NCBI GenBank assembly: GCA_021827445.1
Contig: JAKAVW010000181.1
Coordinates: 1-6,225, forward strand
Length of the DNA stretch: 6,225 nucleotides
DNA from: Pseudomonadota bacterium
GTDB taxonomy: Bacteria; Pseudomonadota; Gammaproteobacteria; Acidithiobacillales; Acidithiobacillaceae
Direction of reading: 5' to 3'
In this document: positions 5,405 through 6,225 of the stretch, one piece after another
Layout: each line of letters opens with the position of its first letter
Position numbering within the stretch: position 1 is the stretch's first letter
The notes under the pieces: generated by a model
Database searches by the model: none
What the model was told of the DNA's origin: nothing
What the model saw: the letters and a program-made list of their open reading frames with translations, nothing else
Position numbers and translations under genes: made by a program

Positions 5405-5939
5405 TTAGCAGGGGCGGATGCCTTGATTTTGCATGGCTCGTCACTTACCCATTAGGTGACATTTTAAGATAAAAGGCTTGAGGCTGCTCATTCCGGCATT
5501 TGCCGGTTGCCCAACCTGTCACATCGTTGCCATGGTGACTCTCCTGCTGGCATGCCGTGACGAGGAAATCGTAGTGCAATTCAGTCACCCAGTCCACTGA
5601 TTACGCGATCGGTACTAGGCTGCCTGTTGAACAGGCCTCCGATGGGCGGCCCAATGACCGCAATCAGTCTAGTCCAGACGATCGGGCTTACGGATCGCCC
5701 AGGCCACTTGGAAAGGTACAGCAGTTCGCAGCACGTGAGCAAGGGCACGTGAAGGAGCCAGTGGGCGGGTATTTCTGCCTGACACCCTTGGGAGCACGTT
5801 GGATGGTCACACCCCCTCAGGAAGGGTTGACCGCACCCAGAACACCGAATGCCACTCCGGCCAACAATAATCAACCCATACGTCCGCTGCGCTTGCTCCT
5901 TCAGAGTGAAACTTTATTGTTGAGGTAATTTTTTATCCG
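5405..5939. other. Intergenic region with dyads, no convincing gene
   Basis: About 540 bases without a supported gene. The minus-strand frame at 5581-5874 starts with TTG, lacks a ribosome site and, apart from a cysteine-rich N terminus (CSGCG), has no family pattern. Visible structure: GTCACTTA/TAGGTGAC (5440-5460), CCGGCA-TT-TGCCGG (5493-5506), a good minus-strand ribosome site GGAGAG before ATGGCAACGATG then TGA (about 5520-5540), and two GCACGTGA copies at 5731 and 5745. The four-codon frame after that ribosome site suggests the start of a lost gene. It looks like accumulated remnants of mobile DNA. Confidence 0.45.
5653..5670 (-). repeat. 18-bp repeat, copy 2 (inverted relative to 344-361)
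   Basis: The minus strand here reads AGACTGATTGCGGTCATT, identical to 344-361. Flanking bases diverge: here GGGCCGCCCATC follows, there CATTGGCGGCG. Confidence 0.7.
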
Positions 5940-6225
5940 TTAAGAGCCTTGCATGGCTCTCTTAAGGATTGCTTCATGCAATAAACGCTCTGCCGATGAC
6001 TTGTCGGCCAGCCAGTCTACAACTTTAATATCGGGTATCACTACTGTCCGGAGATTTGACCCAGACCTCATAGTAACCGACTGAAAAAACAAGTCGATAT
6101 TTGCTCGGGTAGGTGTCACCGACTTCAAAATGGCGCAAAATGGCCCATTTTCAATTTCGGAGCGCCCATGTATTCTGGAAAATTGGTTATGGCACAGCTT
6201 TTCGATCATCTGCCTATGCATACAT
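5940..6225 (-). CDS. Unrecognised protein, 5' end possibly outside the window
   Basis: The minus-strand frame is open from the right edge to TAA at 5942-5940. From the ATG at 6221 it encodes 93 residues, with IENGPFCAILKSVTPTRANI in the middle and an amphipathic C-terminal half (VVIPDIKVVDWLADKSSAER, then LLHEAILKRAMQGS) that looks like real, partly helical cytoplasmic protein. The frame is still open beyond that ATG, so this may be the C-terminal part of a longer protein. No membrane segment, signal peptide or catalytic motif is visible. I do not recognise the family. A hairpin covers its last codons. Confidence 0.4.
   Translation of the reverse strand, partial: CMHRQMIEKLCHNQFSRIHGRSEIENGPFCAILKSVTPTRANIDLFFQSVTMRSGSNLRTVVIPDIKVVDWLADKSSAERLLHEAILKRAMQGS
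5943..5960. repeat. Hairpin across the stop region of the right-edge gene
   Basis: AGAGCC (5943-5948) and GGCTCT (5955-5960) pair around a 6-base loop and can be extended to TTAAG/CTTAA with a small bulge. On the minus strand the stem is followed by an A-run, not a U-run, so it is not a standard intrinsic terminator for the gene it overlaps; it could protect the 3' end of the message. Confidence 0.45.

Noticed and set aside
5581..5874. Minus-strand 97-residue cysteine-containing frame
   Set aside because: TTG start, no ribosome site, no coherent domain; contains the 18-bp repeat copy.
1..6225. CRISPR array, tRNA or rRNA genes
   Set aside because: No set of regularly spaced identical repeats with unique spacers and no tRNA- or rRNA-like sequence was seen; the 30-bp phased boxes are too diverged to be CRISPR repeats.

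Overview
The window looks like an accessory, rearranged stretch of a proteobacterial chromosome or large plasmid. The mix of Roadblock/LC7 proteins, globin-coupled sensor domains, an IS607-type element and a solitary tyrosine recombinase would suit an acidophilic chemolithotroph such as Acidithiobacillus. That assignment is an inference from gene content, since there is no rRNA or housekeeping marker to confirm it.

Layout. (1) 1-277, minus strand: the start of a tyrosine recombinase/integrase gene that stops at an in-frame amber codon (8-10) before the window edge. (2) 278-715: about 440 bases without a convincing gene. They hold an 18-bp sequence repeated inverted at 5653-5670, a perfect 12-bp inverted repeat (406-436), three AAAATG boxes phased at exactly 30 bp, and a CRP-type palindrome that could drive the next genes. 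(3) 716-3224, plus strand: a signalling cluster of two small Roadblock/LC7 proteins, a broken small reading frame coupled to the second one, a stand-alone protoglobin domain, and a second protoglobin joined to a GAF-like domain whose 3' end is lost. (4) About 3197-4630, minus strand: an IS607-type element with an intact serine recombinase gene (tnpA) overlapping a tnpB gene cut just after its first RuvC motif. The broken 3' ends of tnpB and the globin-GAF gene meet head to head at about 3190-3197. (5) 4766-5320, minus strand: a YciB/IspA-like multi-pass membrane protein with its own promoter and a doubtful start. (6) 5400-5939: about 540 bases without a convincing gene, containing several short dyads. 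(7) 5940 to the right edge, minus strand: the end of an unrecognised reading frame.

How the parts may work together. The two protoglobins each retain the candidate proximal haem histidine and are probably O2/NO/redox sensors. The second one has the sensor-GAF architecture usually followed by an output domain such as GGDEF/EAL, which is missing here. Roadblock proteins normally act as dimeric regulators or scaffolds for small Ras-like GTPases; none is in the window. The most interesting point is the co-directional Roadblock-Roadblock-globin-globin arrangement behind a possible cAMP-receptor site, partly destroyed by IS607-associated rearrangement.
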